From: a virus
Reading direction: 5' to 3' (one strand)
IMG/VR virus record: IMGVR_UViG_3300035701_000223
Span: 1-27,765 of that record
DNA length: 27,765 nt
Both the position numbers and the translations under genes were made by a program. Shown here piece by piece: positions 1 to 8,474 of this stretch. The notes under the pieces were generated by a model that made no database searches, was not told where the DNA came from, and saw nothing but the letters and a program-made list of their open reading frames with translations. Each line of letters opens with the position of its first letter. Position 1 is the first letter of the stretch.

Positions 1-2
1 TC

Positions 3-1532
3 GCCGAATTTACTCTTGATAAAGAGACGCCCTTTCTTGAATCCGGCACGACCTATTATTTCGTTCTCGATGCCGATTGCTCCGTGGATGCTGCAAAGCA
101 CCTACATCTCAAACGATATGATGCGGCGGTATGTGGATACGGTGATGGAAGTATATGGACATTCGATTCCGGCGCTAATACTTGGACGGCAGACGCGGCG
201 CATGACCTCCGGTTCTGGGTATGGGGCAGGGAAACCCTCGACGGACCGGAGACGATACAGGTTAATAACTCTAGGCATATTTGGCCCAATGAGACTCAGG
301 AGTTTAAGGATACCGCAGCTACCGCCCAACTCGGGCAATCGTTCAAAACGGGTGGAACTGCCTTCTACTGTACGAGGATACAGGTTTGGTATATTAAGGC
401 TCCGTCGGGCGGTGTCTGGACGGCCGGGTATATCCGCGTCTCTATTGCATCGGATCTCGGACCGCCGTTGGTACAGATCGGCTCTACCTCTCTTGATGCT
501 TCGGCCGAGAACTATGCCGACCCTTTTCTTTTTCCCTTGCGCGGCGATATGTCATCTAACCTCCTTTGCGATATTGAGGGCGCGACAATAACGGGAGCGA
601 CCGCCCATCGAGCCGTATCCGGCAACATAGCCACTATCGGGACCGGCGCCGTTCACGGATTGATCGTCGGCAGTAACGTCGTGATCAGCGGAATGGCCGA
701 TGCGACCTACGATGGGACATTCACGGTGAAGGCTGTCCCGGACATCCTCCATTTCACGTATACTCTTGTCCATGCCGACGAGGGTGAGACGGCCGATACG
801 GGCGGGACCTGGGTTGGGGCGGTTGTCATCGGGGCCGACATGCTCGAAGACCTCGTCGTAAACCGGATCGGCAAATCGCTTTCCATCCTTGATGCGGCGG
901 CCCTGCTCGATTTCAAGACGAACCGAAGGCAGGCAATAGCGACCTATATTGACTATGACATGACATTCGGAGAGATCGTCGGCAAGTTGGAGGCTTCGCT
1001 TCTTTTCAAGCTCGTTCCGCTTCAGGATGGGACATATGCACCGACGATCTATGCGAATAGTGATCCGCTTGGAGTCACGCCGCCCCATTTCTTTGATGAG
1101 CATTTTCTGTCTTTCTCAATGCGGCATGATTTCTCGGCAATCAAAAATATCATCAAGATTAAGTATGACGAGAATCCGGACAATGATGAGTTCAAGGTTA
1201 GCGAAGCCGACTCGGATGTGGCACGATTTGTTTACGGCATAGAGGAAACGCTTGAAGTTGAATCATACTTGAAAGCATCCGCCGGTGCGGCATGGTTGGC
1301 CGCCGCCTATCTCTCAATGTATGAGACGCCGCCGCTTGAGATCACGTTCGAGGTGCGAGGCTATGGGCTTGACCTGAATCCCGGCCGCAACAGGGTGAAG
1401 ATTACGCGCACGCGGGCGGCATACGCAGGTGGGGCGATAAGCGGGGTTCTGTTCAGGATTATCAAGATCACGAAGAAGCCGGCAACGGCATCGACGGAGA
1501 TCGTCGCCGTTCTGGATACGCAAACATATTAA
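3..1532 (+). CDS. Tail-tip / baseplate-hub-like structural protein, 5' end outside window
   Basis: The frame is open from the left edge (first full codon at 3), so this is the C-terminal ~509 aa of a longer virion protein; a GTG at 84 is only an internal valine codon. The N-terminal half has beta-rich segments like carbohydrate-binding or lectin-like decorations. A Gly/Thr-rich segment (roughly 585-830, with HGLIVGSNVVISG and ATYDGTFTV) resembles small Ig-like insert domains of phage tail proteins. The C-terminal half (about 840-1532) ends in a compact beta region (GRNRVKITR...FRIIKITK) of the kind seen in tail-tip or hub proteins, which is why I call it a tail component. It lies directly upstream of the tail fibre. 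The specific role (hub, tip or minor tail protein) is inferred from position and general character, not from a diagnostic motif. Confidence 0.6.
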   Translation, partial: AEFTLDKETPFLESGTTYYFVLDADCSVDAAKHLHLKRYDAAVCGYGDGSIWTFDSGANTWTADAAHDLRFWVWGRETLDGPETIQVNNSRHIWPNETQEFKDTAATAQLGQSFKTGGTAFYCTRIQVWYIKAPSGGVWTAGYIRVSIASDLGPPLVQIGSTSLDASAENYADPFLFPLRGDMSSNLLCDIEGATITGATAHRAVSGNIATIGTGAVHGLIVGSNVVISGMADATYDGTFTVKAVPDILHFTYTLVHADEGETADTGGTWVGAVVIGADMLEDLVVNRIGKSLSILDAAALLDFKTNRRQAIATYIDYDMTFGEIVGKLEASLLFKLVPLQDGTYAPTIYANSDPLGVTPPHFFDEHFLSFSMRHDFSAIKNIIKIKYDENPDNDEFKVSEADSDVARFVYGIEETLEVESYLKASAGAAWLAAAYLSMYETPPLEITFEVRGYGLDLNPGRNRVKITRTRAAYAGGAISGVLFRIIKITKKPATASTEIVAVLDTQTY

Positions 1533-1541
1533 GGATATGGC

Positions 1542-4187
1542 ATGAGCATCGGCGAAAAAGTCGCAACGCGAAATGAGGTGGAGATCCTCCGGCGCAAACT
1601 GGAGCGGGCGCTCTCCGGTGCGGGGATCACCCAGCATATTATCATCCCGCCGGTTACCGAAACTTTCATTGATCTCACCGATACCCCATCGACCTATGCG
1701 GGCGCGACAGGGGAACTCCCGAGCGTGAACGCCGCCGAGACCGGGCTGGAGTTCAATTCGTATATCACGGTATCGCCGACCTTGCCGCTCCTCACAATCC
1801 GCAATCTGACGGATGCCGAGGTCGATACGGTCATTCAGTTCGCGGTTGGGGCGACGCCTGTCGTCAAATATACGATGGGCGTGGACGACAGCGACGCCGA
1901 TTCATTCAAGATAGAATCAGGGACGGCGTTTTCGGGAAATGACTATATCCGATACCTTGATGGAACGCTGACCCTACAAGATTCTACGGCAGGTCCCATA
2001 TTCCGGATTATTAATGCCTCCGATGCCGAGCGTGATCCCCTCATTCAGTTCGTGCTTGGAGCGACGCCTGTCGTCAAATATACGATGGGCGTGGACGACA
2101 GCGACGCCGATGATGCCTTTCGCATCGGCAAGGGCGCGACGCTGGAGACGGAGACCGTCCTATATTCGGGCAATACAAATACCCTGTTCGGGGAGGGCGT
2201 CTGTTCCGGGACGGGCGGCGATCCGGCGGCGATGACCAATAGCGTCATCATCGGAGATGAGGCGGCTCCGCTTGCCGCCGGATACTGGGAAGATAATGTC
2301 ATCATCGGTTCCCAGGCCGGATATAACATAAGGGACTGGTACAATACGAGTACCGAGGACGGTATCTGGGATTCCGTAATCATCGGTCCATACGCCGCCA
2401 GCGGCGTTGCTGCCACTCTTTTGGGAATCAATACCGTTATCGGCCTTGGGTATGATGTTTTGGGGGGGGCCAAGGGATATTTGCAACAAAACATTTTTAT
2501 AGGAGACCTCGCCGGACATAACATTGACACGACGGGCCAGGATGATGGGGCTTGCAATAATATCGTCCTTGGCAGTAGTGCGCTTTATTCATTCACCCCG
2601 ACGAGCGATAATTGGGGCGATATTGTAGCCATCGGATATAATGCACTCTATCATTATATTGATGATCTCGTTGACAATGACAGTCGAATTATATCAATCG
2701 GTTCCTATTCATTCTATGAAATGCTATATGGAACGGCAAACGTCGGAATCGGCGACGAGGTTTTATATGGCGGCGGAACCGTTGATGTTTCCGGTGGAAC
2801 GGCCGGACTGAATTATTGCACTTCGGTCGGCGCTTATTCCGGGGCAAACCAAGACACCCCGGCAGACGGGTTATGCTTTTTGGGGTATTTTGCCGGGAAC
2901 GATACGGGAAGATACGGATATAACCAGGGCGACGTTATCGCCGTGGGACGGAATGCCCTAAAGATAATTGCCGTTTCCGGGACCCCATACTTCACAACCG
3001 AGAAAGGTTCAATCTATATCGGGTCTTATTCAGGTTGGGATGTTGTGAACTTCGTTCCCCCGGCCACGGGACCGACGGGAGCAAAGGCGGCTGGAGCGGG
3101 CCTTGAGATAGGCAATTATCGTTACCGAACTTCCTTTGTTTTGGACGGTAAGGAAACGATGCTCGGGGCGGCGTCGGCCTCTGTCATCACGACCACGGCC
3201 GGGAACCTAATCATAAACGTAGCGTCAATTCCAACCTATACCGGCCCGAGATTATGCACGGCTAGAAAACTCTATCGCTCTAAGGTCGGGGGTTCGCTTT
3301 ACCTGCCATACTATTTTGTTGCCACCATCGGTGACAATTCGACGGTCATCTATGCCGACTCCACGCCGGATGCAAGCCTTACTGCAGTTGGCCCATCGAC
3401 AAGCTATTCCATCGCTCTCGGATACGGGGCGAAGGTCTGGACGGCGCACCAATGCGTTATCGGCGGGGATTCCGGCGGGTACATAGATGACATTTATCTC
3501 GGCAATGGTATTGTCAACGCAACGCCCCTAGACGTTACCATAAATGCATCGGGGGGCGTCGGAACGAATATTGCCGCCGCCGACATCATCCTTGCCGGCG
3601 GAAGGGCCACCGGAGATGCCGCATCAGGCGATATCATATTCAAGACAGGTACGGTTGGGGCTAGCGGAACAGTATTACAGATACTTGCCGAGCGGTTTAA
3701 AATACAGGCAGGGACAGCCGGGACGATTACGAGTTATCCCATTAGATTGCTCAACGTGGCGGTTCCGGGGGTAGTGACGGATAGTTTCGCCGCTTATTCA
3801 GCCGACGCGGGCGGCATCGGCGGTCACGCGGCGCCGCATTGGATAGGCGAGGCCGGGGGGATAGTTTCGCTTGAATGCGGAGGCGGGACGGTCAATGAGT
3901 ATCGCTATTATACGGACCTTGCCGACGATGCCATCCTTACGCTTCCATTCTCCATCACGAGTTCAGCTCGCGGATTCATCGCCGCCGGGAATAATGAAGA
4001 GCGGTCTGATTTCTGGATCGACAATGACGGAGACGTGACGCTCGTGAATAATTCAACGAACGTCGTGGCCAATGCCGATACCGACGATAAACTGGATATC
4101 GGAACGGGGGCTGCCCAGGAACCGTTGCAGATCAAGAATAGACTCAATGCCACGAAGAAAATCTTTCTTGTTATTTGGTACAACTAA
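1542..4187 (+). CDS. Tail fibre with YadA-head-like beta-roll repeats
   Basis: 881-aa protein nine bases after the tail-tip gene. A short charged N-terminal helix (residues 1-30) is followed by FIDLTDTPSTYAGATG, a phrase common near the start of phage tail fibres. Two copies of a beta module share a 12-residue core (GATPVVKYTMGV). Residues ~225-460 hold many units of the form xxVIIGxxA / xxAIGxxAL / xxYIGSYSG, the pattern of left-handed beta-roll heads of trimeric autotransporters. A fibronectin-like insert (~490-620, with TARKLYRS and DNSTVIYAD) splits the roll, which resumes at SIALGYGAK. The C-terminus (FWIDNDGDVTLV, LQIKNRLNATKKIFLVIWYN) is fibre-tip-like. It probably forms a trimer and contacts the host surface. 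A run of eight G at 2462-2469 lies inside the gene. The role as a fibre is well supported; the receptor is unknown. Confidence 0.75.
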   Translation: MSIGEKVATRNEVEILRRKLERALSGAGITQHIIIPPVTETFIDLTDTPSTYAGATGELPSVNAAETGLEFNSYITVSPTLPLLTIRNLTDAEVDTVIQFAVGATPVVKYTMGVDDSDADSFKIESGTAFSGNDYIRYLDGTLTLQDSTAGPIFRIINASDAERDPLIQFVLGATPVVKYTMGVDDSDADDAFRIGKGATLETETVLYSGNTNTLFGEGVCSGTGGDPAAMTNSVIIGDEAAPLAAGYWEDNVIIGSQAGYNIRDWYNTSTEDGIWDSVIIGPYAASGVAATLLGINTVIGLGYDVLGGAKGYLQQNIFIGDLAGHNIDTTGQDDGACNNIVLGSSALYSFTPTSDNWGDIVAIGYNALYHYIDDLVDNDSRIISIGSYSFYEMLYGTANVGIGDEVLYGGGTVDVSGGTAGLNYCTSVGAYSGANQDTPADGLCFLGYFAGNDTGRYGYNQGDVIAVGRNALKIIAVSGTPYFTTEKGSIYIGSYSGWDVVNFVPPATGPTGAKAAGAGLEIGNYRYRTSFVLDGKETMLGAASASVITTTAGNLIINVASIPTYTGPRLCTARKLYRSKVGGSLYLPYYFVATIGDNSTVIYADSTPDASLTAVGPSTSYSIALGYGAKVWTAHQCVIGGDSGGYIDDIYLGNGIVNATPLDVTINASGGVGTNIAAADIILAGGRATGDAASGDIIFKTGTVGASGTVLQILAERFKIQAGTAGTITSYPIRLLNVAVPGVVTDSFAAYSADAGGIGGHAAPHWIGEAGGIVSLECGGGTVNEYRYYTDLADDAILTLPFSITSSARGFIAAGNNEERSDFWIDNDGDVTLVNNSTNVVANADTDDKLDIGTGAAQEPLQIKNRLNATKKIFLVIWYN
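1851..1901 (+). repeat. 51-bp exact direct repeat, copy 1, in tail fibre gene
   Basis: Positions 1851-1901 and 2061-2111 are identical base for base, with starts 210 bp apart and the same reading frame. The surrounding protein modules are similar but diverged, so a 70-residue module seems to have been duplicated, with this stretch kept identical by conversion or selection. Confidence 0.9.
2061..2111 (+). repeat. 51-bp exact direct repeat, copy 2, in tail fibre gene
   Basis: Second copy of the repeat at 1851-1901, in the same frame of the tail fibre gene. It could mediate loss or gain of one 210-bp (70-aa) module by homologous recombination. Confidence 0.9.
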
Positions 4188-4219
4188 ACAAAACGGTAGA
4201 TCTTAAAAAAGGAGAAACG

Positions 4220-4336
4220 ATGTTTAAATTAATTCTCGGGGTTGTGATTGGAACACTTTTTGCCGACAGCATCAAGAAAATTGCCGTTCTGGTTTTCCAA
4301 TGGCTGAAGGAGAAATTGGGGAAATATGATTACTGA
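4220..4336 (+). CDS. 38-aa membrane peptide
   Basis: The ATG at 4220 has a strong ribosome binding site (AAAAAAGGAGAAACG just upstream). The peptide MFKLILGVVIGTLFADSIKK is a single hydrophobic helix followed by an amphipathic basic tail (VFQWLKEKLGKYDY). It sits between the tail fibre and the tailspike. Length and layout would suit a pinholin-like or membrane-anchored accessory peptide, but nothing in the sequence proves a lysis role. I do not recognise a family. The good SD and snug fit between two genes are the main support. Confidence 0.6.
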   Translation: MFKLILGVVIGTLFADSIKKIAVLVFQWLKEKLGKYDY

Positions 4337-4341
4337 TAACA

Positions 4342-5994
4342 ATGGCTGAATTCTATATCGACCCCGCATTCGGCAATGATGCCGATGGCGGGAGCATCGC
4401 GCATCCCTGGAAAACAATCAGCAAGGCCAATGCGACCCTTGTTGCCGGGGATGTCGCCCATCTTATGAACGGGACATATAATGACCGGATTTTTCCATCA
4501 CATTCCGGTTCCGCCGCGAACCCCATTACCTATAAGAATTATCCCGGCCATAATCCCACACTAAAAGGAACGAACCAAGGATATGGAGTATTCCGATTTT
4601 CCGTCGGCAGAAATTATTTTATTATCGATGGAATTGCGGTAGATGGTTCTCCAAGAGACAATTCACTCCCGCAATGGTGGTTTGTTTGGAACGAAGGCGA
4701 CTACAATATTATCCGGAATTGTCCCCTGATTAATGGAACGGCTAATGTTGACGGCGGCGTCCGCATCTTAGGGAACCATAATAAACTTCTAAACTGTATG
4801 GTAGCTCATGCCGGTTGTTATAATCTCGGGGATGTTTGGATCGAGGGAAGTTATAATCTCGTGGAAGGTTGCTCAATAATGGATGTTGGGCATGACTGCA
4901 TTAACAATTTCGGACATCACAACATCATTCGCAATAACGACCTTTACAATCCTATCTATCGGGTTGCGGACGCGGCCCATAGCGGCGGTAGCGACGCAAG
5001 AGCATATCTGGTCTTTGAGGGCAACCGGGTTCACGGCGCTGCCATTCACGGAATGCAGGCAAACTCTCCATATCAGATAATCCGTAAGAACGCCGTATAT
5101 GATAATTCTCAACACGGACTTGGGGTTTATGGTGGACAACCGGGGGTAGGCAGTTCATCCCATTCAAGAATCTATAACAATACGTTTTATAATAATGGCG
5201 GTGTCGCCGTTAAATTAAACAAGAACGGGACCGACAGCATAGATATCGTTCTGAAAAATAACCTATCTTATAAAAACGTAGGTGGGTTTACCTGGTATGA
5301 AAATGTCGATCCCGCGAATCAACATGAAATCAACAACTTCAACGGAGACCCCCGTTTTGTAGATGAAGACAATCGTGATTTTCGCTTGGCCGCCGACAGT
5401 CCATGTCGCAATGCCGGGGCTTTTCTTACCACGACTATCGGGACTGGTTCCGGAGCATCCATCCCGGTTTTGGACGCTTCTTATTTCATCGACGGGTTCG
5501 GCATAGTCTCCGGAGATATTGTTCAACTTCAAAGAAACCCCGCCCTGTTTACCATCGTCGGCATCGACTATGCGGCAAATATAATAACCGTTGACAGACC
5601 GACTTCATGGACGGGCGGACAAGGAATTGCTTTAGGATGCATTGACACGGCACCGAATGTCGGGGCCTACGAATATCAGGAGGAATCCATGGCTATTAAA
5701 ACAGTACCGTTCACCTTGGCGGTGACGGTTGCGCCGGATTTTTTTCCGGCGATTCTGCCGACAAGTCTTTCGGTTGCTAAAGGCGTTGTGGCGGTTTATT
5801 CGGTCTCTTTTACCGCTCAGGGCGGATTCACCGGGCCGGTATCACTTGCCGCACTGAACCTTCCAACCGGAGCTGTGGCAACATTCAGCAAGACATCCAT
5901 CAATATCGCCGAGACTTCGACGCTGAGCATTACGACAGCCGCCGTAGCTCTCGGTACATTCTCACTCACCCTGGAGGGGACTGCTACGATCTAA
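4342..5994 (+). CDS. Tailspike-like right-handed beta-helix protein with C-terminal Ig-like domain
   Basis: 550 aa. Residues 1-70 (FYIDPAFGNDADGG, HPWKTISKANATLVAGD, GTYNDRIFPSHSG) match the DUF1565/pectate-lyase-like opening of right-handed parallel beta-helix proteins. Asn-rich coils follow to ~370 (YNIIRNC, HNKLLNC, HNIIRNNDLY, YQIIRKNAVYDNS, SRIYNNTFYNN), ending at NVGAYEYQ, the usual end of such helices. Residues ~450-550 form an Ig-like domain (PTSLSVAKGVVAVYSVSF, GFTGPVSLAALNLPTGA, TSTLSITTA, GTFSLTLEGT). The likely role is binding or cleaving host surface polysaccharide. There is no clear SD before 4342. Inside the gene an AGGAGG precedes an in-frame ATG at 5689, so the Ig domain may also be made separately. 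Catalytic residues are not identifiable by eye. Confidence 0.75.
   Translation: MAEFYIDPAFGNDADGGSIAHPWKTISKANATLVAGDVAHLMNGTYNDRIFPSHSGSAANPITYKNYPGHNPTLKGTNQGYGVFRFSVGRNYFIIDGIAVDGSPRDNSLPQWWFVWNEGDYNIIRNCPLINGTANVDGGVRILGNHNKLLNCMVAHAGCYNLGDVWIEGSYNLVEGCSIMDVGHDCINNFGHHNIIRNNDLYNPIYRVADAAHSGGSDARAYLVFEGNRVHGAAIHGMQANSPYQIIRKNAVYDNSQHGLGVYGGQPGVGSSSHSRIYNNTFYNNGGVAVKLNKNGTDSIDIVLKNNLSYKNVGGFTWYENVDPANQHEINNFNGDPRFVDEDNRDFRLAADSPCRNAGAFLTTTIGTGSGASIPVLDASYFIDGFGIVSGDIVQLQRNPALFTIVGIDYAANIITVDRPTSWTGGQGIALGCIDTAPNVGAYEYQEESMAIKTVPFTLAVTVAPDFFPAILPTSLSVAKGVVAVYSVSFTAQGGFTGPVSLAALNLPTGAVATFSKTSINIAETSTLSITTAAVALGTFSLTLEGTATI
5689..5994 (+). CDS. Possible internal-start product: free Ig-like domain (101 aa)
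   Basis: An in-frame ATG at 5689 lies inside the tailspike gene, preceded by AGGAGG with an eight-base spacing (CAGGAGGAATCCATG), a far better initiation signal than the one at 4342. Initiation here would give MAIKTVPFTLAVTV..., which is exactly the whole Ig-like domain with no beta-helix. It may be made in excess to join the spike trimer or decorate the virion, or the gene may be a recent fusion of two once-separate genes whose RBS remains. In-frame internal starts that give C-terminal fragments are known for some phage receptor-binding proteins; that it happens here is inference. Confidence 0.45.
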   Translation: MAIKTVPFTLAVTVAPDFFPAILPTSLSVAKGVVAVYSVSFTAQGGFTGPVSLAALNLPTGAVATFSKTSINIAETSTLSITTAAVALGTFSLTLEGTATI

Positions 5995-6006
5995 TAGGCA
6001 GTATCG

Positions 6007-6087
6007 ATGAACGGTATGAAAAAGAAAAGTATCAAGTTTATCCTGAAGGTTATAAGAAAAAGGAAAGGGTCTAAACGGGTTAGATAA
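6007..6087 (+). CDS. Very small basic peptide ORF (26 aa)
   Basis: The ATG at 6007 opens a 26-aa peptide (MNGMKKKSIKFILKVIRKRK then GSKRVR), about half of it Lys or Arg. It fills the gap between the tailspike and the glycoside hydrolase. The upstream sequence (TAGGCAG) is a poor ribosome site. It may be real or a remnant; the only support is its fit to the gap. Confidence 0.25.
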   Translation: MNGMKKKSIKFILKVIRKRKGSKRVR

Positions 6088-6113
6088 TCATAGCAACCGT
6101 CATGAGGCGAAAC

Positions 6114-7373
6114 ATGATAAAAGATGACAAATTCGGAATCGGTTGGGGCCGTTTCGTCCCGATGGACGACGCATTCGGCTCATTCGATGGGACGAGGTTC
6201 ACGTTGGACGAAGTGGGGTTGGATAAGGAAGCCCACGCCGTAGCGAATGCGGGCGCAAATTTCGTCCGTGTCTTTCCGTGGGGCGGTTGGGACCGACATC
6301 CATACGGAAAAAAGTCTCAATTCCAGCCCTATATGCTCGATGCGTCCCGGGACAAGTGGGAGTTGTCGGCTTTCAACGACTACTACTTTCCCATCATGCG
6401 GAAAGTGTTTGAGATATTCAACGGCGTTAATATGAACGTGATGTTCGACCTGTTCGAGGCGTGTCAGTTTCATGGAGCTGTCCTTCAATGGTCTCCATGG
6501 GCCGTCAACGTGCAGGGCGTCCAGAGATTCTGGGAACCCGCCGCCGACAAATACTCGAAGGCGTGGATTCTTCGATGCCTGAAAGAGTTCAAAGGTTATG
6601 ACTGGCTGGTGTCGTGGGGAAACGAAACTATCCATTCCGACGTCCCCGATTTCACGAAACGGGTCATTGTACCCATCATTAAGTCTGAAAAGCTCGACTT
6701 CAAGCGGATGTTCTATGGCCCGAACATGACGGCTTACAGATACGACGGGAACCATGTCTACGCCCGGCAACCGGACAACCGGTCCGTACAGGACTTGGTC
6801 CAGGGGATGTTCGAGGACGAGTTCGGGCTTCAGGCGAAGATGGATGTCATCAGACCCGTCCACGGATGCGGCGGCCCATGCGATCCGAAGGACGGTGAAC
6901 GCCCATACGGACCGTTGCTCGACCAGGCCATTTACGTCAATAAGGCCGCCGTCCGGCTGTTGGTGAGCGACGACGGCGTTTATAACGGCGACAGCAAATG
7001 CGATTTTGATAATCAGAAGCGGTATCGTCCATCCGCCGCGACATGGGGTAAGATGGTGAAGTATATGGTCGGGATGCACCCCAACGTCAGTTTCGAGCAT
7101 ATCCCCCATGGGTCGAATCTCGATTGCCACGTCGAAACCTTCAAGGCAATAAGTGGGGCATATAGATCAGAGTTTGGGGCATGGCCCTCGAACTATGGGA
7201 AGCATCCATACACGCCGCCACCTCCCGGCCCTGGACCGGAACCTGAACCCGGACCAACGCCGGGGCCGGATTGCCGGTGTTCCTATTGGCTGGAAAAGGG
7301 GGGCGACGGGAAGCGAGATTGGAAGCGGTGGTGGGATTGCCTTTTCGGCGATGGACCGAAACGGTGCAAATAG
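6114..7373 (+). CDS. GH5-like glycoside hydrolase (cellulase-type TIM barrel) with Pro-rich linker and Cys/Trp-rich tail
   Basis: 419 aa from the ATG at 6114, which has GAGG at good spacing; an ATG at 6102 adds four residues but lacks an SD. Features of family-5-type (beta/alpha)8 enzymes are visible: GANFVRVFPWGGW near residue 50, the acid/base motif WGNE (Glu ~171), and late motifs LLVSDDG (~285) and RSEFGAW (Glu ~353), one of which should hold the nucleophile. I cannot tell which from sequence alone. After ~370 comes a Pro/Gly linker (PPPPGPGPEPEPGPTPGP) and a 34-residue tail rich in Cys, Trp and Lys, possibly a surface- or wall-binding module. As the last gene before the terminator in the tail operon, it probably trims host surface glycans during adsorption. 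The enzyme class is likely; the substrate is unknown. Confidence 0.65.
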   Translation: MIKDDKFGIGWGRFVPMDDAFGSFDGTRFTLDEVGLDKEAHAVANAGANFVRVFPWGGWDRHPYGKKSQFQPYMLDASRDKWELSAFNDYYFPIMRKVFEIFNGVNMNVMFDLFEACQFHGAVLQWSPWAVNVQGVQRFWEPAADKYSKAWILRCLKEFKGYDWLVSWGNETIHSDVPDFTKRVIVPIIKSEKLDFKRMFYGPNMTAYRYDGNHVYARQPDNRSVQDLVQGMFEDEFGLQAKMDVIRPVHGCGGPCDPKDGERPYGPLLDQAIYVNKAAVRLLVSDDGVYNGDSKCDFDNQKRYRPSAATWGKMVKYMVGMHPNVSFEHIPHGSNLDCHVETFKAISGAYRSEFGAWPSNYGKHPYTPPPPGPGPEPEPGPTPGPDCRCSYWLEKGGDGKRDWKRWWDCLFGDGPKRCK

Positions 7374-7451
7374 ACCCGATTTGGGGCTACGATGCCCCAG
7401 GATCGATTATTTAGATCAAGTCCTTCCCGGACTATATAATTCGACATAATA

Positions 7452-7481
7452 GCCTCTGGCGTCAAGCCAGGGGCTTTTTTT
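7452..7481 (+). terminator. Intrinsic terminator of the late structural operon
   Basis: GCCTCTGGC (7452-7460), a five-base loop GTCAA, and GCCAGGGGC (7466-7474) form a nine-pair stem with one G-U pair, followed by seven T (7475-7481). It lies 78 bp after the hydrolase stop codon and separates the rightward late genes from the leftward HNH gene. Confidence 0.92.
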
Positions 7482-7596
7482 GTCCTCATATTTGCCATCA
7501 TTTTATTGTGGAATATAGGAAACGGTGATAAAAGATGATGCCAAATAAAACGATCCCCCCCTGACATGGAGGGTCCTTTCAGGCAGGACGGGGAAA

Positions 7597-7616
7597 TGCC
7601 GAAGAGGGGACTCGAA
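7597..7616 (-). other. tRNA-3'-end-like 20-mer: candidate attachment-site core or tRNA remnant
   Basis: Read on the minus strand this is TTCGAGTCCCCTCTTCGGCA. It has the layout of a tRNA 3' end: T-loop TTCGAGT, T-stem CCCCT, acceptor CTTCGGC, discriminator A. From memory it resembles the end of bacterial tRNA-Leu genes. The upstream bases (ATAGT) cannot pair with CCCCT, so this is not a working tRNA. Phages that integrate at tRNA 3' ends carry exactly such a piece as attP. It begins two bases after the HNH stop codon. No integrase is in the window, so a tRNA remnant or coincidence is possible. Confidence 0.35.
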
Positions 7617-7617
7617 A

Positions 7618-8319
7618 CTATTGAGGCTTGCTTTGCTTTTTTAGCGCGTTCATCCTTTTGTGGATAAACGTATGATAAGGACGATCTTGGCAAATTACAA
7701 GATTCCTGTTTCTATTATCGTTCCTTATTTCATTGGCATGATGGACCGGTTCGGACGATTTCAAATATCTCCCGATGGCTTTTTCGGCAATAAATCGGTG
7801 TTCCAAAACATATCCGTTTTTATCGGCCAAGGGATGATCTTTTTTCAAAATGCGAACATAACCTTTTCCGTCAATGGTCCGGCCTCCTTTCCAATCTGGA
7901 TTATTTTCCCCCATGCGATTAATGGATAATTTAATTCGCCTTGATAGCGAAAGGGGAACCCCGCATTGTGCCGCATGGAGACTAATCAAGTGCTGTTGCA
8001 TTTTTTCGCTAGCCTTATTTGATGCCGATATTTTCCTTTTGACTTCTTCGGGCATAATCCGACCTTTTTGAACCATCGACATTTTAGCCCGCTCTTCCTT
8101 AGAAAATTTACGATGATAATTATAATTCGCCTTTCCGACGCCCTTCCCTTTTCTATTCAATGATATCTTTATTTTTGATTCTTCGGAATGATGTCGTCCT
8201 TTGAATGGAGAGGATTGGCCCATGAAGGCGCTTGATAATTTTGCCCTTGTTTCCCTAGAAACCGCGTGCCCCATTTTCGACTGAGATATTTTTTGCTTTG
8301 ATTCTTCGGTATGTAGCAT
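7618..8319 (-). CDS. HNH homing endonuclease with NUMOD3 repeats
   Basis: 233 aa on the minus strand. I place the start at the ATG whose complement is 8317-8319, because AAGGAG lies six bases upstream of it; the frame stays open to 8481 but those upstream residues look non-protein-like. The N-terminal part carries three NUMOD3-type DNA-binding motifs (HTEESKQKISQSKMG, HSEESKIKISLNRKGKG, FSKEERAKMSMVQKGR). The C-terminal ~75 residues form an HNH nuclease (VLEHRFIAEKAIGR, EPVHHANEIRNDNRNRNLV). Such enzymes nick or cut a target allele and spread by repair. Its antisense orientation between two rightward operons, and its own RBS, mark it as a free-standing mobile gene. I found no group I intron core around it. 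Confidence 0.9.
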   Translation of the reverse strand: MLHTEESKQKISQSKMGHAVSRETRAKLSSAFMGQSSPFKGRHHSEESKIKISLNRKGKGVGKANYNYHRKFSKEERAKMSMVQKGRIMPEEVKRKISASNKASEKMQQHLISLHAAQCGVPLSLSRRIKLSINRMGENNPDWKGGRTIDGKGYVRILKKDHPLADKNGYVLEHRFIAEKAIGRYLKSSEPVHHANEIRNDNRNRNLVICQDRPYHTFIHKRMNALKKQSKPQ

Positions 8320-8474
8320 CGGTTTGCTCCTTGCTTCCATTAGATACGACATTAGGATACAAGTCAAGGGAAATCTACAATAATGCTGGCTAGCGTTTCC
8401 GACTCGATAGCATAATTCGTGCCAAATTCCAATTTTAGAATGAAATTTATTTTGATATTTCTTTGCCCGGACTA

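Noticed and set aside
6180-7130. 316-aa minus-strand ORF opposite the glycoside hydrolase
   Set aside because: It is antisense to a gene with clear enzyme motifs and has no start signal; a shadow produced by codon bias.
7541-7617. Hammerhead ribozyme or group I intron core near the HNH gene
   Set aside because: CGAAAC occurs, but the matching CUGANGA core does not, and no P/Q/R/S-like intron elements were found.
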